Source of the DNA: Clostridiales bacterium | GTDB taxonomy: Bacteria; Bacillota; Clostridia; Lachnospirales; Lachnospiraceae | Direction: 5' to 3' | Length of the DNA: 33,988 nt | Assembly (NCBI GenBank): GCA_020860565.1 | Contig: JAJBUA010000113.1 | Span: forward strand, 1 to 33,988 | In this document: positions 16,045-25,375 of the stretch, in pieces | Layout: each line of letters opens with the position of its first letter | Numbering within the stretch: the stretch's first letter is position 1 | Notes under the pieces: model-generated | Database searches by the model: none | What the model was told of the DNA's origin: nothing | Seen by the model: the letters and a program-made list of their open reading frames with translations, nothing else | Made by a program: the position numbers and the translations under genes

Positions 16045-18084
16045 TCAGCAGATCTCCGCGCCTGACGGCATCTCTTTCTCCGGCGTCATCAGCGCAAGAT
16101 TGCCATCCGCGTCCTCTGCGCAGAGCAGCATACCCTCAGACATCATACCGGCTAACTTTGCCGGCTTCAGGTTCACAACCACCATAACCTTCTTGCCAAC
16201 CATCTCTTCCGGACTGTAATACGCCTTGATCCCGCTGAGAATCTGTCTCACCTGACTGCCGATCTTTACCTGGCTGCACAGGAGCTTGCGGGACTTCGGC
16301 ACCGCCTCACATTTGATAATCTCCCCTACCTGGAACTGGAGCTTCGCGAAATCATCATAGGTGATCTCCGGCTTTGCCTCAATATCGATCACAGAAGTCT
16401 CCTGTGCAGACGCCTCATCCGCCTTTTCTGCTCCATCAGCTGCTTCTGCCGCCGACTCCCCGGCAGTCTTTGCCTCTTTCGCGGCCTCTGCCTCATGCAT
16501 TGCGTCTACCTTCGCGATCAGTTCCTTCAGATCGATCCTTGCAAACAGGATCTCCGGTTTCTCCGTCACTTTATTTCCGGACGGATATAACCCGAAACGA
16601 TCCATTTCCGGCAGCGTTCTCTTCTCAGCGTTCAGCTGTTTCAGGATCTTTACAGAGGTCTCCGGCATAAAGGACTCCAGCAGGGAACCGCCGATCGTGA
16701 TCGCTTCTGTCAGATTATAAAGAACTGTCGCCAGACGGTCTTTCTTCGCCTCGTCCTTTGCCAGCGTCCACGGGGTCGTCTCGTCGATATATTTATTGCA
16801 GCGGCGGAAAATATTAAAGATCTCCGTGAGCGCGTCAGCCACCCGCAGCTCATTCATCTTCGCGTCTGCTTTCTTCACTGCGTTCAGAACGACAGCTTTC
16901 AGATCCTCATCGATCTCCTCAGCTGCCCCGGCATCCGTCACCACACCGCCGAAATATTTATTGCTCATCGAGATCGTGCGGTTCACCAGATTTCCCATGA
17001 TATTAGCCAGGTCAGAATTCATCCGCTCGACCATCAGCTCCCAGGAAATTACGCCGTCATTGTCAAACGGCATCTCATGCAGCACGAAATAACGGACAGC
17101 ATCCACGCCAAAGAAATCCACCAGCGTATCCGCGTAGAGCACATTTCCCTTCGACTTGCTCATCTTACCGTCACCCTGCAGCAGCCATGGATGTCCGAAC
17201 ACCTGCTTTGGCAGCGGCAGGTCCAATGCCATCAGGAAAATCGGCCAGTAGATCGTATGAAAACGGATGATGTCCTTTCCGATCAGATGCAGGTCAGCCG
17301 GCCAGTATTTTTTGAAAAGTTCACCGTGATTACCGTCACAATCATAGCCAAGACCGGTGATATAGTTGGACAACGCATCCAGCCACACATAAGTCACATG
17401 CTTCGGGTCAAAGCTCACCGGGATCCCCCAGGTAAACGAAGATCGCGACACACACAGATCCTGCAGCCCCGGCAGGAGGAAGTTATTCATCATCTCATTC
17501 TTGCGGGCCACCGGCTGGATAAACTCCGGATGGGTATTGATGTGCTCGATCAGACGGTCGGCATATTTGCTCATTTTAAAGAAATAAGCCTCCTCACGCG
17601 CCGGCTGCACCTCGCGGCCGCAGTCCGGACACTTGCCGTCCACCAGCTGAGACTCGGTAAAGAATGATTCGCACGGCGTGCAGTACATTCCCTCATAATA
17701 TCCTTTATAAATATCTCCTTGGTCATACAGCTTTTTGAAAATCTTCTGTATCTGCGCTTCGTGATCCTTATCCGTCGTACGGATAAATTTATCGTAGGAA
17801 GTATTCATCAGATCCCAGATCCGTTTGATCTCTCCGGCTACGTTATCGACAAACTGCTGCGGAGTGACTCCGGCCGCTTCCGCTTTCAGCTGAATTTTCT
17901 GTCCATGCTCGTCGGTACCGGTCTGGAACCGGACGTCATAGCCCTGCTCTCTTTTATAACGTGCAATACTGTCCGCCAGCACGATCTCGTAGGTATTCCC
18001 TATATGAGGTTTTCCGGATGTATATGCGATCGCGGTGGTGATATAATATGGTTTTTTACACTGACAATTCTGATCCTGACACAT
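16045..18084 (-). CDS. metG: Methionyl-tRNA synthetase
   Basis: The 679-residue class I synthetase charges tRNA-Met. The HIGH motif is HIGN at 27-30 and the second signature is KMSKS at 307-311. A zinc knuckle is formed by C135, C138, C152 and C155. A low-complexity Ala/Glu linker (about 525-565) joins a C-terminal EMAP/Trbp111-type tRNA-binding and dimerisation domain (FAKLQFQVGEIIKCEAVPKSRKLLCSQVKIG … VNLKPAKLAGMMSEGMLL). The start has an AGGAGG site. The gene heads the metG-traX-tatD-rsmA group. No T-box is seen in the ~60 bases between promoter and start. Confidence 0.97.
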   Translation of the reverse strand: MCQDQNCQCKKPYYITTAIAYTSGKPHIGNTYEIVLADSIARYKREQGYDVRFQTGTDEHGQKIQLKAEAAGVTPQQFVDNVAGEIKRIWDLMNTSYDKFIRTTDKDHEAQIQKIFKKLYDQGDIYKGYYEGMYCTPCESFFTESQLVDGKCPDCGREVQPAREEAYFFKMSKYADRLIEHINTHPEFIQPVARKNEMMNNFLLPGLQDLCVSRSSFTWGIPVSFDPKHVTYVWLDALSNYITGLGYDCDGNHGELFKKYWPADLHLIGKDIIRFHTIYWPIFLMALDLPLPKQVFGHPWLLQGDGKMSKSKGNVLYADTLVDFFGVDAVRYFVLHEMPFDNDGVISWELMVERMNSDLANIMGNLVNRTISMSNKYFGGVVTDAGAAEEIDEDLKAVVLNAVKKADAKMNELRVADALTEIFNIFRRCNKYIDETTPWTLAKDEAKKDRLATVLYNLTEAITIGGSLLESFMPETSVKILKQLNAEKRTLPEMDRFGLYPSGNKVTEKPEILFARIDLKELIAKVDAMHEAEAAKEAKTAGESAAEAADGAEKADEASAQETSVIDIEAKPEITYDDFAKLQFQVGEIIKCEAVPKSRKLLCSQVKIGSQVRQILSGIKAYYSPEEMVGKKVMVVVNLKPAKLAGMMSEGMLLCAEDADGNLALMTPEKEMPSGAEIC

Positions 18085-18118
18085 GAGTCAATTCCTCCTG
18101 AATAAGATTACTGTCCTG

Positions 18119-18147
18119 ACTATACCATAAAGAGTGAAAAAAGACAA
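18119..18147 (-). promoter_or_regulatory. Promoter of metG
   Basis: On the minus strand TTGTCT (18142-18147) is spaced 17 bases from TATAGT (18119-18124), about 35 bases upstream of the metG start codon. Confidence 0.6.
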
Positions 18148-18178
18148 GAAAACCCGACCGCTCTCGCAGTCTCATAAG

Positions 18179-18207
18179 TTGTAATTTCGGGAAATATAAT
18201 GTATATT
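18179..18207 (+). promoter_or_regulatory. Promoter of the DUF885 lipoprotein gene
   Basis: TTGTAA (18179-18184) and TATATT (18202-18207) are spaced 17 bases, upstream of the GGGAGG site and ATG at 18249. A TATAAT at 18195-18200 could serve instead, but has no -35 at the usual distance. Confidence 0.45.
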
Positions 18208-18248
18208 GATACTGACAGAAATTTCAAAATCGTTCGGGAGGTTTATTC

Positions 18249-20093
18249 ATGCGTGAATTACAGATACGTCTTACCAGCCGGATCCTCATACCGATACTTC
18301 TGATATCCCTGCTGGCAGGCGGATGCGCACCCAGACGGCCGGAACCGACAACAACTGTCGCTGCAGAATATCCGCAGGAATCCGCCGATGGATATGAACA
18401 CTACGAAGAGCAGCAGCTGGTCGAACAAAAACGTTTTTCCGAATGGGAACAGGAACTTTTCCTTGATGAAATCAGCGCCAGCCAGCTGGACCTGCATTTT
18501 CTCTTCAAAGATCCTGCTGCGCTGGGCATCGAAAAAGCAGACTCTCTTTATCCCTCTCTGTCAGAAGAAGCTCTCAGGCAGAATATCGAGAACCGGCGTC
18601 AGCTGGAAGAAGAGCTGGACTCCTTTGACCTTAATCTGCTTAATGACAGCCAGCGGTGTACGTTTCGCGTGCTGAAAAGCTATCTGGGTACGGAAAAGCT
18701 CGCGGACGGTCTGGAACTCTACGCACAGCCACTCGCCGTGACCATCGGCACACAGGCGCAGCTGCCGATCCTCCTTGCGGAATACGCTTTCTATGACCGG
18801 GACGATGTTGAGGATTATCTTGCGCTCCTTAGCGGCATCGACGACTATTACACCCAGATTCTGACATTTGAAAAGGAAAAATCCGCTGCCGGGCTTATGA
18901 TGAGCGACACAACCATCGACCACATCATCGAGTCCTGTGAAAGCTATCTGCTCGTACCCGGAGATAATTTCCTCATCGACACCTTTGACTCCCGCCTCGA
19001 TACTCTCACCGGGCTGACAGAGAAAGAAAAAGATGAATACCGTGAAAAAAATAAAGCTCTCATCGAGAGCGATTTTATCCCGGCCTACCAGCTCCTGATC
19101 GACGGGCTCCGGGAACTGAAAGGCACCGGTACCAATCCGGGCGGGCAGTCCGGCTATCCCCAGGGCCGGGAATATTATGAATATCTGGTCTATTCCGCAA
19201 CCGGCACCTCCTATTCCTCGATCGAGGATCTCCTCGAAGCGATGGAATCCTGCATGGACAACGCTTTGAGCGACATCTCACGCATCCTCAGTGAACAGCC
19301 GGAGCTGGCTGATGCGATCGACAGCTATGCATTCCGCCAGACCGAAGCGGCAGACATCATGGAGGAACTGAAGGTTCTGACAAAAGAGGCTTATCCGGAA
19401 CTCCCGGAGTGCAGCTACACCTTCAAGGACGTCCCGGAAGCGCTCCAGCTCTCCTTAAGCCCGGCTTTTTATCTGGTCTCTCCGATCGATGACTACCAGA
19501 ATAATGTGATCTATCTGAACCACAACCCCGACTACTCCTCCAACGACCTCTACACCGTCATCGCCCATGAGGGATATCCGGGACATCTGTATCAGAACGT
19601 ATATTTTCACACGCACTGCGACTCTCTGCTTCGCATGATCCTCTCCTTCCCCGGCTACAGCGAAGGGTGGGCCACCTATGTCGAGCAGGCCGCCTATCAG
19701 CTGGACAACGGACTGCAGCCGCAGATGGGCGCTCTCCTGTCAGCCAATTACATCGCAACTCTGGGATTAAGCGCCTGCCTCGATATCTATATCAATTATT
19801 ACGGCTGGAGCCGCGATCAGGTACGCGATTATCTCAAAAACTTTAACAGCAATCCGGAAGAAATCGCGGACTCCATCTATCAGACCATGATTGAAACTCC
19901 ATCCAACTATCTCTCTTATTACGTGGGATATATGGAATTTCTGAACATGGAAAATACCGCCAGAAAGCAGTTGGGAACCCGTTTTGACCTCAAATCCTTC
20001 CATACGTTTCTGCTGGATATTGGCTGTGCGCCCTTTGATGTGATTCAGCCGTATTTTACCTCCTGGCTGCAGGCGCAGCAGCTCGGGCAGTAG
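18249..20093 (+). CDS. DUF885-family putative metallopeptidase lipoprotein
   Basis: Residues 12-25 form a hydrophobic signal ending LLAGGC, with C26 the probable lipidation site, so the protein is exported and anchored outside the membrane. A Thr/Glu-rich linker follows. The 614-residue chain has the DUF885 zinc signature HEGYPGH at 440-446 and the downstream EGW (472-474), equivalent to the HExxH-type site with a distal glutamate. Relatives are predicted peptidases or carboxypeptidases, but the substrate is generally unknown. It stands alone on the plus strand, divergent from metG and convergent with the amidohydrolase operon. Confidence 0.88.
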   Translation: MRELQIRLTSRILIPILLISLLAGGCAPRRPEPTTTVAAEYPQESADGYEHYEEQQLVEQKRFSEWEQELFLDEISASQLDLHFLFKDPAALGIEKADSLYPSLSEEALRQNIENRRQLEEELDSFDLNLLNDSQRCTFRVLKSYLGTEKLADGLELYAQPLAVTIGTQAQLPILLAEYAFYDRDDVEDYLALLSGIDDYYTQILTFEKEKSAAGLMMSDTTIDHIIESCESYLLVPGDNFLIDTFDSRLDTLTGLTEKEKDEYREKNKALIESDFIPAYQLLIDGLRELKGTGTNPGGQSGYPQGREYYEYLVYSATGTSYSSIEDLLEAMESCMDNALSDISRILSEQPELADAIDSYAFRQTEAADIMEELKVLTKEAYPELPECSYTFKDVPEALQLSLSPAFYLVSPIDDYQNNVIYLNHNPDYSSNDLYTVIAHEGYPGHLYQNVYFHTHCDSLLRMILSFPGYSEGWATYVEQAAYQLDNGLQPQMGALLSANYIATLGLSACLDIYINYYGWSRDQVRDYLKNFNSNPEEIADSIYQTMIETPSNYLSYYVGYMEFLNMENTARKQLGTRFDLKSFHTFLLDIGCAPFDVIQPYFTSWLQAQQLGQ

Positions 20094-20103
20094 ATAAATG
20101 GGC

Positions 20104-20128
20104 AAAATCGTTCGATTTTTCGTTTTCT
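20104..20128 (+). terminator. Probable intrinsic terminator after the lipoprotein gene
   Basis: AAAATCG-TT-CGATTTT forms a 7-bp hairpin followed by a T-rich stretch (TCGTTTTC), 11 bases after the stop codon. It is short and AT-rich, so probably moderate in strength. It lies between the convergent genes. Confidence 0.45.
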
Positions 20129-20137
20129 TTCTATGGT

Positions 20138-21517
20138 CTATGGCCTGACAAAGCGTCCGTATCCCGGCTCTGCCCTGATCAAGTCATGCTCCATGACAAT
20201 CTTTCCTCTTACGACCGTATGCGTCACACGCCCCTTCAGCTTCTGCCCGAAGAGAGGATCAAGACCCGGTTTGGAATAAATCGGATAGGTTTCGTCCACC
20301 GTCCACTCCTCTTTCAGGTCACAGATCGTGAAATCCGCGTCGGTTCCGATGGCATTAGTACCCTTCTCCTTCCAGCCAAAGGCTCTCGCCCCATTCACAC
20401 TGGTCACCTCCACAAGCCGTTCCAGACTGAGCTTCCCGGCATTGACGGCGTCCAGAAGCAGATTTCCATAATAGTCCTCGCCAGGGACGCCCTGCGCAGA
20501 CGCAAACGGATTCTCCGGATGATAATGAACAGAAAGATGCGGAGAGTGGTCGCTCCCCAGAATATCAATCGTCCCGTCATTGACCGCAGCCCAGACCTGA
20601 TCCCAGTCCGGTTTTGCCGCATGCCCAAGCGGGATCATCGTCCGATCCGCCCGGTTATAGAGCACATCAAAATTCCGAATGCTGGAGGGAAGGATCTCGC
20701 AGCTGGACAAAATATCCATCCGTCCCTCCCGCTTCAGGAGACGGATGAGGTCAATGTATCCCGGATGCCAGGTGTGGACCGCCAGCCATTTGCAGTGATT
20801 CTTGCGGAAGTAATAGGCCAGCTGCCAGGCTCCGCCGGACATTTCCTCATCCCCATAAAGCCTGCACAGCACATGAGTAAGATCCTTTGGCGTTTCCTCT
20901 GCCTGAATGGCAGCGATGTTCCCCAGATACCAGTCCATATCCATCGGATGAATAGAGATATACTTTCCGCTTTTCGCCACCTCCGCAAAGCACTGGTCCA
21001 GCACATAAGTATCACCGCACCGGAAATTTTCTTCGAGGGGAGCCTTGTTCGATTTCATCTCCATAATTTTAAAATAAGACGCGCCCATTTGCGAAAGCTT
21101 CGGGATACTGCCCTGACGGAAGGCCAGCGGACTTGGAATCGGCACATAATCAATCACCGCTCCGCGGCTCCCACAGTCAATGGCCGCCGCAAAATCCTCC
21201 GGCGAAGCAATGCCGCGCTGCAGATTATTCGGCATGACACACACCGTTGTGACACCGCCATGAGCCGCCGCCTTTGTGCCGCTCTCGTAGTCCTCTTTTT
21301 CCTCTACGCCCGGCTCCCGGATGTGGCAGTGAAAATCAATCATTCCGGGGAGAACATACTCGCCCCGCGCGTCAATCACCCCCGCAAAATCGCTGTCTTC
21401 CTGAGAACCTGCCGCAGCGTAGAAAGCGATCTTTCCGTCCGCTGCCGCGATATCCATCGGTGTAAAAACGCCATTGTTCCAAACCATTCCATTTTTAATC
21501 AGAAGATCTGCTTTCAT
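20138..21517 (-). CDS. Dihydroorotase/hydantoinase-like cyclic amidohydrolase
   Basis: The 459-residue protein belongs to the amidohydrolase superfamily branch that opens cyclic amides (dihydroorotase, hydantoinase, allantoinase). Metal-site residues are in place: H63 and H65 (DFHCHIREPG), K150 as the likely carboxylated lysine (SYFKIMEM), H190 (SIHPMD), H248 (AVHTWH) and D323 (GSDHSPH). I take the ATG at 21517 (MKADLLIKNGMVW) because GAGG precedes it; the longer frame to 21568 overlaps the upstream gene. The substrate is not determinable. It is the last gene of the T-box operon, 26 bases after the degenerate paralogue, and no pyrimidine genes are nearby, so pyrimidine synthesis is unlikely to be its job. 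Confidence 0.85.
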   Translation of the reverse strand: MKADLLIKNGMVWNNGVFTPMDIAAADGKIAFYAAAGSQEDSDFAGVIDARGEYVLPGMIDFHCHIREPGVEEKEDYESGTKAAAHGGVTTVCVMPNNLQRGIASPEDFAAAIDCGSRGAVIDYVPIPSPLAFRQGSIPKLSQMGASYFKIMEMKSNKAPLEENFRCGDTYVLDQCFAEVAKSGKYISIHPMDMDWYLGNIAAIQAEETPKDLTHVLCRLYGDEEMSGGAWQLAYYFRKNHCKWLAVHTWHPGYIDLIRLLKREGRMDILSSCEILPSSIRNFDVLYNRADRTMIPLGHAAKPDWDQVWAAVNDGTIDILGSDHSPHLSVHYHPENPFASAQGVPGEDYYGNLLLDAVNAGKLSLERLVEVTSVNGARAFGWKEKGTNAIGTDADFTICDLKEEWTVDETYPIYSKPGLDPLFGQKLKGRVTHTVVRGKIVMEHDLIRAEPGYGRFVRP

Positions 21518-21543
21518 GACAACCTCTTTTCTATCGGAACGTT

Positions 21544-22896
21544 TCAGATCTCTTTTATGAGATTCCACGTGATATTATAATTCTCCGGTTCCCTGACTCC
21601 CTGCAGCGCGCCCTCCGTCCAGTCAAACGTCGTTCCGCCCGCAACCTCATAAAGCGGGGCGTGGATGTGGAACATCCGTTCCTTCGCGCCGCCGATCCGG
21701 CAGAACGCACGGCGGCCTCCTTTGACAACTGCGAGGATTTCCCGCATACAGGAAATGTCCTGATCCGGCTTTCCGGCAACGACCAGAAAATCGGCCTTCC
21801 CGCCCACTTTCAGTATTCCCTGCCCGGATCGGACGACATCTGCCGCGTCGGATGTGGCTGCCGCAATCGCCTCAGATGGCGTAAGACCCGCTTCGACCAG
21901 AAGCTCCATCTCCCGGATGATGGCAGTCGTGCCATCGACCGGCTCGGACGGCAAGACCCCCGTCCCGACCGCCAGCCGCACACCGGCCAGATGCGCCCGC
22001 CGGGCCACGTCAAAATGCTCCTCCCCGATCTCCGATCCCAATGTAGAGACAAGACAGGGCACGTAGCTGACACCCTTTGCAGCCATTTTCTTTAAAAGCT
22101 CATCACTGATGCGGTATCCCTGCTGGATACAGTCCACGCCCGCCTGAAGGGCGCTCCGGACAGACGGATCACCGCTCGCGTTGACCGCTGCCGGTTTTTC
22201 CGCCCCGTGGGCATGTTTGACCAACGCCTGAAGCTCCGCGTCTGACATTTCCTTCCGGTATTCGCCGCCCAGCGTTCCCAGCCGGTCTCCGCTGACCTGC
22301 ATCGTGACACCGTCCAGTCCCCGGCTCAGATGGATCCGCATCTGTGCCCGCAGAGCGTCTGTACCGCTGGCCTCAATCAGCCCATACCGTTCATGTCCTT
22401 TGCCCGCCGTCACCGCATAGATGGGGCCTGTTGCCAGAATCGACGGCCCAAAAAACATGGTTTTGGCAATAGCATTCTTCAGGGCAATATCAATATTATT
22501 GGGCATTCCCACCGCCCGGAGAGTCGTGACACCCGTGTTCAATGCTTCAGCCGCGCTGCGATAACTGAGAAATGTCCGGTAGGCAATTCCGATATTGTCC
22601 ACGTAATCGTTTGCCGCAGAAGAAAGAGTGTCTAACCGCGTGTCGGCGTCAATCAGTCCCGGCATCAGCGTATTTCTCTGGACATCAACCGTCTCATCTG
22701 CCTCGCCTGTGTAACCGCCCGCTTCGCCCAGATAAACGATTTTATCCGTCACAGACGGCACGATTTTAACCGGCGTCTCTCCATTCGCAGGCGGGATAAA
22801 ATCCTTTTGCATATGCTCTACAACAAGCGTACCCGGTTCGATAACCTGTCCGTCACCGACCAGAATCCGCGCATTTTTATAGATTGTCCTGCTCAT
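21544..22896 (-). CDS. Amidohydrolase-fold pseudoenzyme (all metal ligands replaced)
   Basis: The 450-residue protein aligns along its whole length with the product of the preceding gene (MSRTIYKNARI against MARKTYLIHARI; AVGTGVLPSEPVDGTTAIIREMELLVEAGLTP against CVGTDLLPSDPIDGTNATVREMELLVRAGLTP). Every metal-site residue of the active paralogue has changed: the two histidines of HxH are D85 and R87, the bridging lysine is T198, the next two histidines are N239 and Q259, and the aspartate is G313. The frame is intact, so it is not an ordinary pseudogene. It probably forms a complex with or regulates the active paralogue, or binds ligand without hydrolysis; this is inference. The ATG at 22896 is chosen since GGGAGG is 10 bases upstream; an ATG at 22905 is too close to it. 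Confidence 0.8.
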   Translation of the reverse strand: MSRTIYKNARILVGDGQVIEPGTLVVEHMQKDFIPPANGETPVKIVPSVTDKIVYLGEAGGYTGEADETVDVQRNTLMPGLIDADTRLDTLSSAANDYVDNIGIAYRTFLSYRSAAEALNTGVTTLRAVGMPNNIDIALKNAIAKTMFFGPSILATGPIYAVTAGKGHERYGLIEASGTDALRAQMRIHLSRGLDGVTMQVSGDRLGTLGGEYRKEMSDAELQALVKHAHGAEKPAAVNASGDPSVRSALQAGVDCIQQGYRISDELLKKMAAKGVSYVPCLVSTLGSEIGEEHFDVARRAHLAGVRLAVGTGVLPSEPVDGTTAIIREMELLVEAGLTPSEAIAAATSDAADVVRSGQGILKVGGKADFLVVAGKPDQDISCMREILAVVKGGRRAFCRIGGAKERMFHIHAPLYEVAGGTTFDWTEGALQGVREPENYNITWNLIKEI

Positions 22897-22915
22897 ATTC
22901 TGCATTCCTCCCTCT

Positions 22916-24241
22916 TTACCACTTCAGGTATGTCCCGCCGGCCAGCTCCATCCCAGGATAACCGGTGTTATATCTGCGAAGCATCAGCCCCGGCACCGAG
23001 CTCCAGATCAGGCGACAGCCCTTGGCCACCAGACACAGATTCCGCATGTCGCTGATCTGTTTGTCCGGCTCGCCCTTCACCGCTATAAAATCGCCTTCCT
23101 TCCCGGCCTCCAGCGTACCGGTAAACGCGATGGTATCCGTCAGTCTGGCGCTGTTGGACGTCGCGGCCTTAATCGCCTGCATCGGCGTCAGACCCGCCCG
23201 CACCAGAAGCTCCATCTCCCGCACTGTCGCGTTCGTGCCGTCAATGGGATCAGACGGCAGCAGATCTGTCCCCACACAGATCGTAACGCCCGCCCGGATG
23301 GCATTGCCGATGGACTGGCTGTGCGCCTCCCCGGTCTCATCCAGCTTTCGCACCTGAAATTCCGGACTCCCATGCCCCACCAGATAATGGTGGCAATTAG
23401 TCACCGAGAGAGTCGGCACCAGAAACGTTCCCCGCTCCTTCATCAGACACGCCGTCTCCCATTCCATATGATAGGCGTGCTCCACACTGTCACCACCCAG
23501 CTTTACGAATTCCTGAATGGGCTTATCGCCTCCCAGATGGGCGGCGACACGTTTGCCCGCGTCATGCGCCACTTCCACTACGGCTTCAATCTCCTCATCG
23601 GTCATCTGCTTGTCCGCCATGCCCTCATGCGCACTGGCAGCTCCGCCCGTCAGGCCGATTTTGATAAACTGTGCCCCCTTGGCAAGCTCCGCCCGGGCGG
23701 CGGCTCGGAACTGATCCGCGCCATTATACATGGTGGAGATATAGTTATTCCATGCGTGTCCGCCTACCGCGATATTCAATGCCCCGCAGGGAACGATGCG
23801 CGATGCCATCAGCATCTCATTGTCCACAGCATCCCGGATAGCATAATCGATATTATCCGGCCCGCCCGCCGAGCGTACCGTCGTAATGCCGCAGTTGAGC
23901 GACTCACAGGCCCGGCGCAGCATAACAAGGCTCCGGTATGCCACTCCCATCTCATCAAAACGATACGCCTTATACGGCATGGTCAGGCCGATGTGGCCAT
24001 GTACATTATAAAGCCCCGGCGTCAGCGTATACCCCGTCAGATCCAACACCGTGTCTGCCCGGGTGACTTCAGACGGGAAAGCCGGATAATCCCGCATCTT
24101 CCCGACAAACAGGATTTTGTCCTCTCTGCCTCCCTTTTGCGCCGTTTGGCCGGACTGAAATACCAGGATGCCATCCTCGATCGCCTGTTCCGAAACGCCG
24201 TCTATGATCCTTGCATGGATCAGATATGTTTTTCTCGCCAT
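22916..24241 (-). CDS. Amidohydrolase (imidazolonepropionase/prolidase-like branch)
   Basis: The 441-residue enzyme has a full binuclear metal set: H81 and H83 (NVHGHIGL), K194 (FIKIGLTGG), H235 (VAAHLGGD), H255 (SVEHAYH) and D326 (VGTDLLPSD). This branch includes Xaa-Pro and N-acyl-amino-acid hydrolases, and imidazolonepropionase-like enzymes that hydrolyse amide bonds of amino acid derivatives. The exact substrate is unknown. The ATG at 24241 (MARKTYLIHARII) is used because a GGAAAGG site lies upstream and it aligns with the paralogue's start. It sits 19 bases before the degenerate copy, in the T-box-controlled operon. Confidence 0.85.
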   Translation of the reverse strand: MARKTYLIHARIIDGVSEQAIEDGILVFQSGQTAQKGGREDKILFVGKMRDYPAFPSEVTRADTVLDLTGYTLTPGLYNVHGHIGLTMPYKAYRFDEMGVAYRSLVMLRRACESLNCGITTVRSAGGPDNIDYAIRDAVDNEMLMASRIVPCGALNIAVGGHAWNNYISTMYNGADQFRAAARAELAKGAQFIKIGLTGGAASAHEGMADKQMTDEEIEAVVEVAHDAGKRVAAHLGGDKPIQEFVKLGGDSVEHAYHMEWETACLMKERGTFLVPTLSVTNCHHYLVGHGSPEFQVRKLDETGEAHSQSIGNAIRAGVTICVGTDLLPSDPIDGTNATVREMELLVRAGLTPMQAIKAATSNSARLTDTIAFTGTLEAGKEGDFIAVKGEPDKQISDMRNLCLVAKGCRLIWSSVPGLMLRRYNTGYPGMELAGGTYLKW

Positions 24242-24314
24242 ATTCCGTTTCCTTTCCTGCATCTGTCTGCGCTATGCGCCGACGATGCGCACATTCCGCA
24301 TCTGCGTGCCCTGC

Positions 24315-25355
24315 TTACTTGTTCAAATCCGTCAGGATAATGCCCTTGTACCTCGGAGAGGTTCGTTCCAGCTCATAGCACTCCCCCTCCGGGGTGGGAT
24401 ATTGTTCCAGAAAACTGCGAATGGCCTGCATGTCGTCATCCATCAGGTCAAACTGCAGCGTCCGGACATTAGAAGCTACATGCCTGGAATTTCTGGTTCC
24501 CACCATCACCGCGCCGACGCTCTTCTGCCGGAGGATATACTGCGTGGCCACATTGGCAATCGTCACCTCGTGCCGATCCGCAATCTCCTTAAGGACAACC
24601 AACAGCTTCTGGAGGCCGTCCCAGCCCAGGGAATCCTCAATAATCTGCATATATTTCACCTGGGAACGGGTCTCCGGCGCCTCATATACCTTACCCATAT
24701 ACCGTTCATCCAGAAAGCCCCCGGCCAGCGTCCCGTAACAAAACGTAAAAATCCCATGCTCGGCACTGTAATCCAGGAGCGTCCGTTCCGGGCGGCGGTC
24801 AAACATCGAATACTGTGCCTGATTGGAAACGACAGGAATACCGGCGTCCACCATCATCTTCAGCCGCTCCGTATCCATGTTGCACATGCCGATGTTGCGG
24901 ATTTTTCCTTTCTCCTGCAGTCTCACCAGATCAAACACGGTGTCCATCATCCCCGGCACCTCAAAATCCCACCAGTGGAACTGAATCAGATCCAGCCTCT
25001 CCCGGTGCATCCGTTTCAGCGACCGGTCCACAATCCGCTCGGTATACTCCCTGTTGATCACCGGCAGAACGGCCTTGTCCGGAACGAATTTGGTATGCAC
25101 CTGGATATCCTCCTCCCGGTAATTGCCGTCGCGTTTGAGTTCCAGAACAAATTCTCCGATGATTTCCTCCACACCGGTATAGATATCCGCGCAGTCAAAC
25201 GTCGTAAAACCCTGCTCCACCAGCATGTGGAACCCCCGCAGCGCATCCCTGATGTCCAGATGTCCCTGAAGGCAGTGTTCCGCGGAAAGCTGCCAGCAGC
25301 CATTGATGACCCGGTTAAAGGTATAACCGTTTTGAAAATGATTTTTCTGTTCCAT
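24315..25355 (-). CDS. Aldo/keto reductase
   Basis: The 346-residue NAD(P)H-dependent oxidoreductase has the AKR catalytic tetrad D54 and Y59 (FDCADIYTGVEE), K89 (VHTKFVPD) and H127 (LIQFHWWD). The later segments GIPVVSNQAQYSMFDRRPE and VGAVMVGTRNSRHVASNV fit the barrel and the cofactor phosphate site. The WHWD-type histidine surroundings are like other bacterial AKRs acting on unidentified aldehydes or ketones. A strong GGAGGAGG site precedes the ATG. It lies 20 bases after the permease gene, so it is surely in the same operon. Confidence 0.9.
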   Translation of the reverse strand: MEQKNHFQNGYTFNRVINGCWQLSAEHCLQGHLDIRDALRGFHMLVEQGFTTFDCADIYTGVEEIIGEFVLELKRDGNYREEDIQVHTKFVPDKAVLPVINREYTERIVDRSLKRMHRERLDLIQFHWWDFEVPGMMDTVFDLVRLQEKGKIRNIGMCNMDTERLKMMVDAGIPVVSNQAQYSMFDRRPERTLLDYSAEHGIFTFCYGTLAGGFLDERYMGKVYEAPETRSQVKYMQIIEDSLGWDGLQKLLVVLKEIADRHEVTIANVATQYILRQKSVGAVMVGTRNSRHVASNVRTLQFDLMDDDMQAIRSFLEQYPTPEGECYELERTSPRYKGIILTDLNK

Positions 25356-25375
25356 ATCTATCCTCCTCCTGCAAA

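Noticed and set aside
20186-21580. Long plus-strand open frame (464 codons) opposite the cyclic amidohydrolase
   Set aside because: It is an antisense shadow of a well-supported gene, rich in Arg/His/Pro, with no recognisable domain or ribosome binding site.
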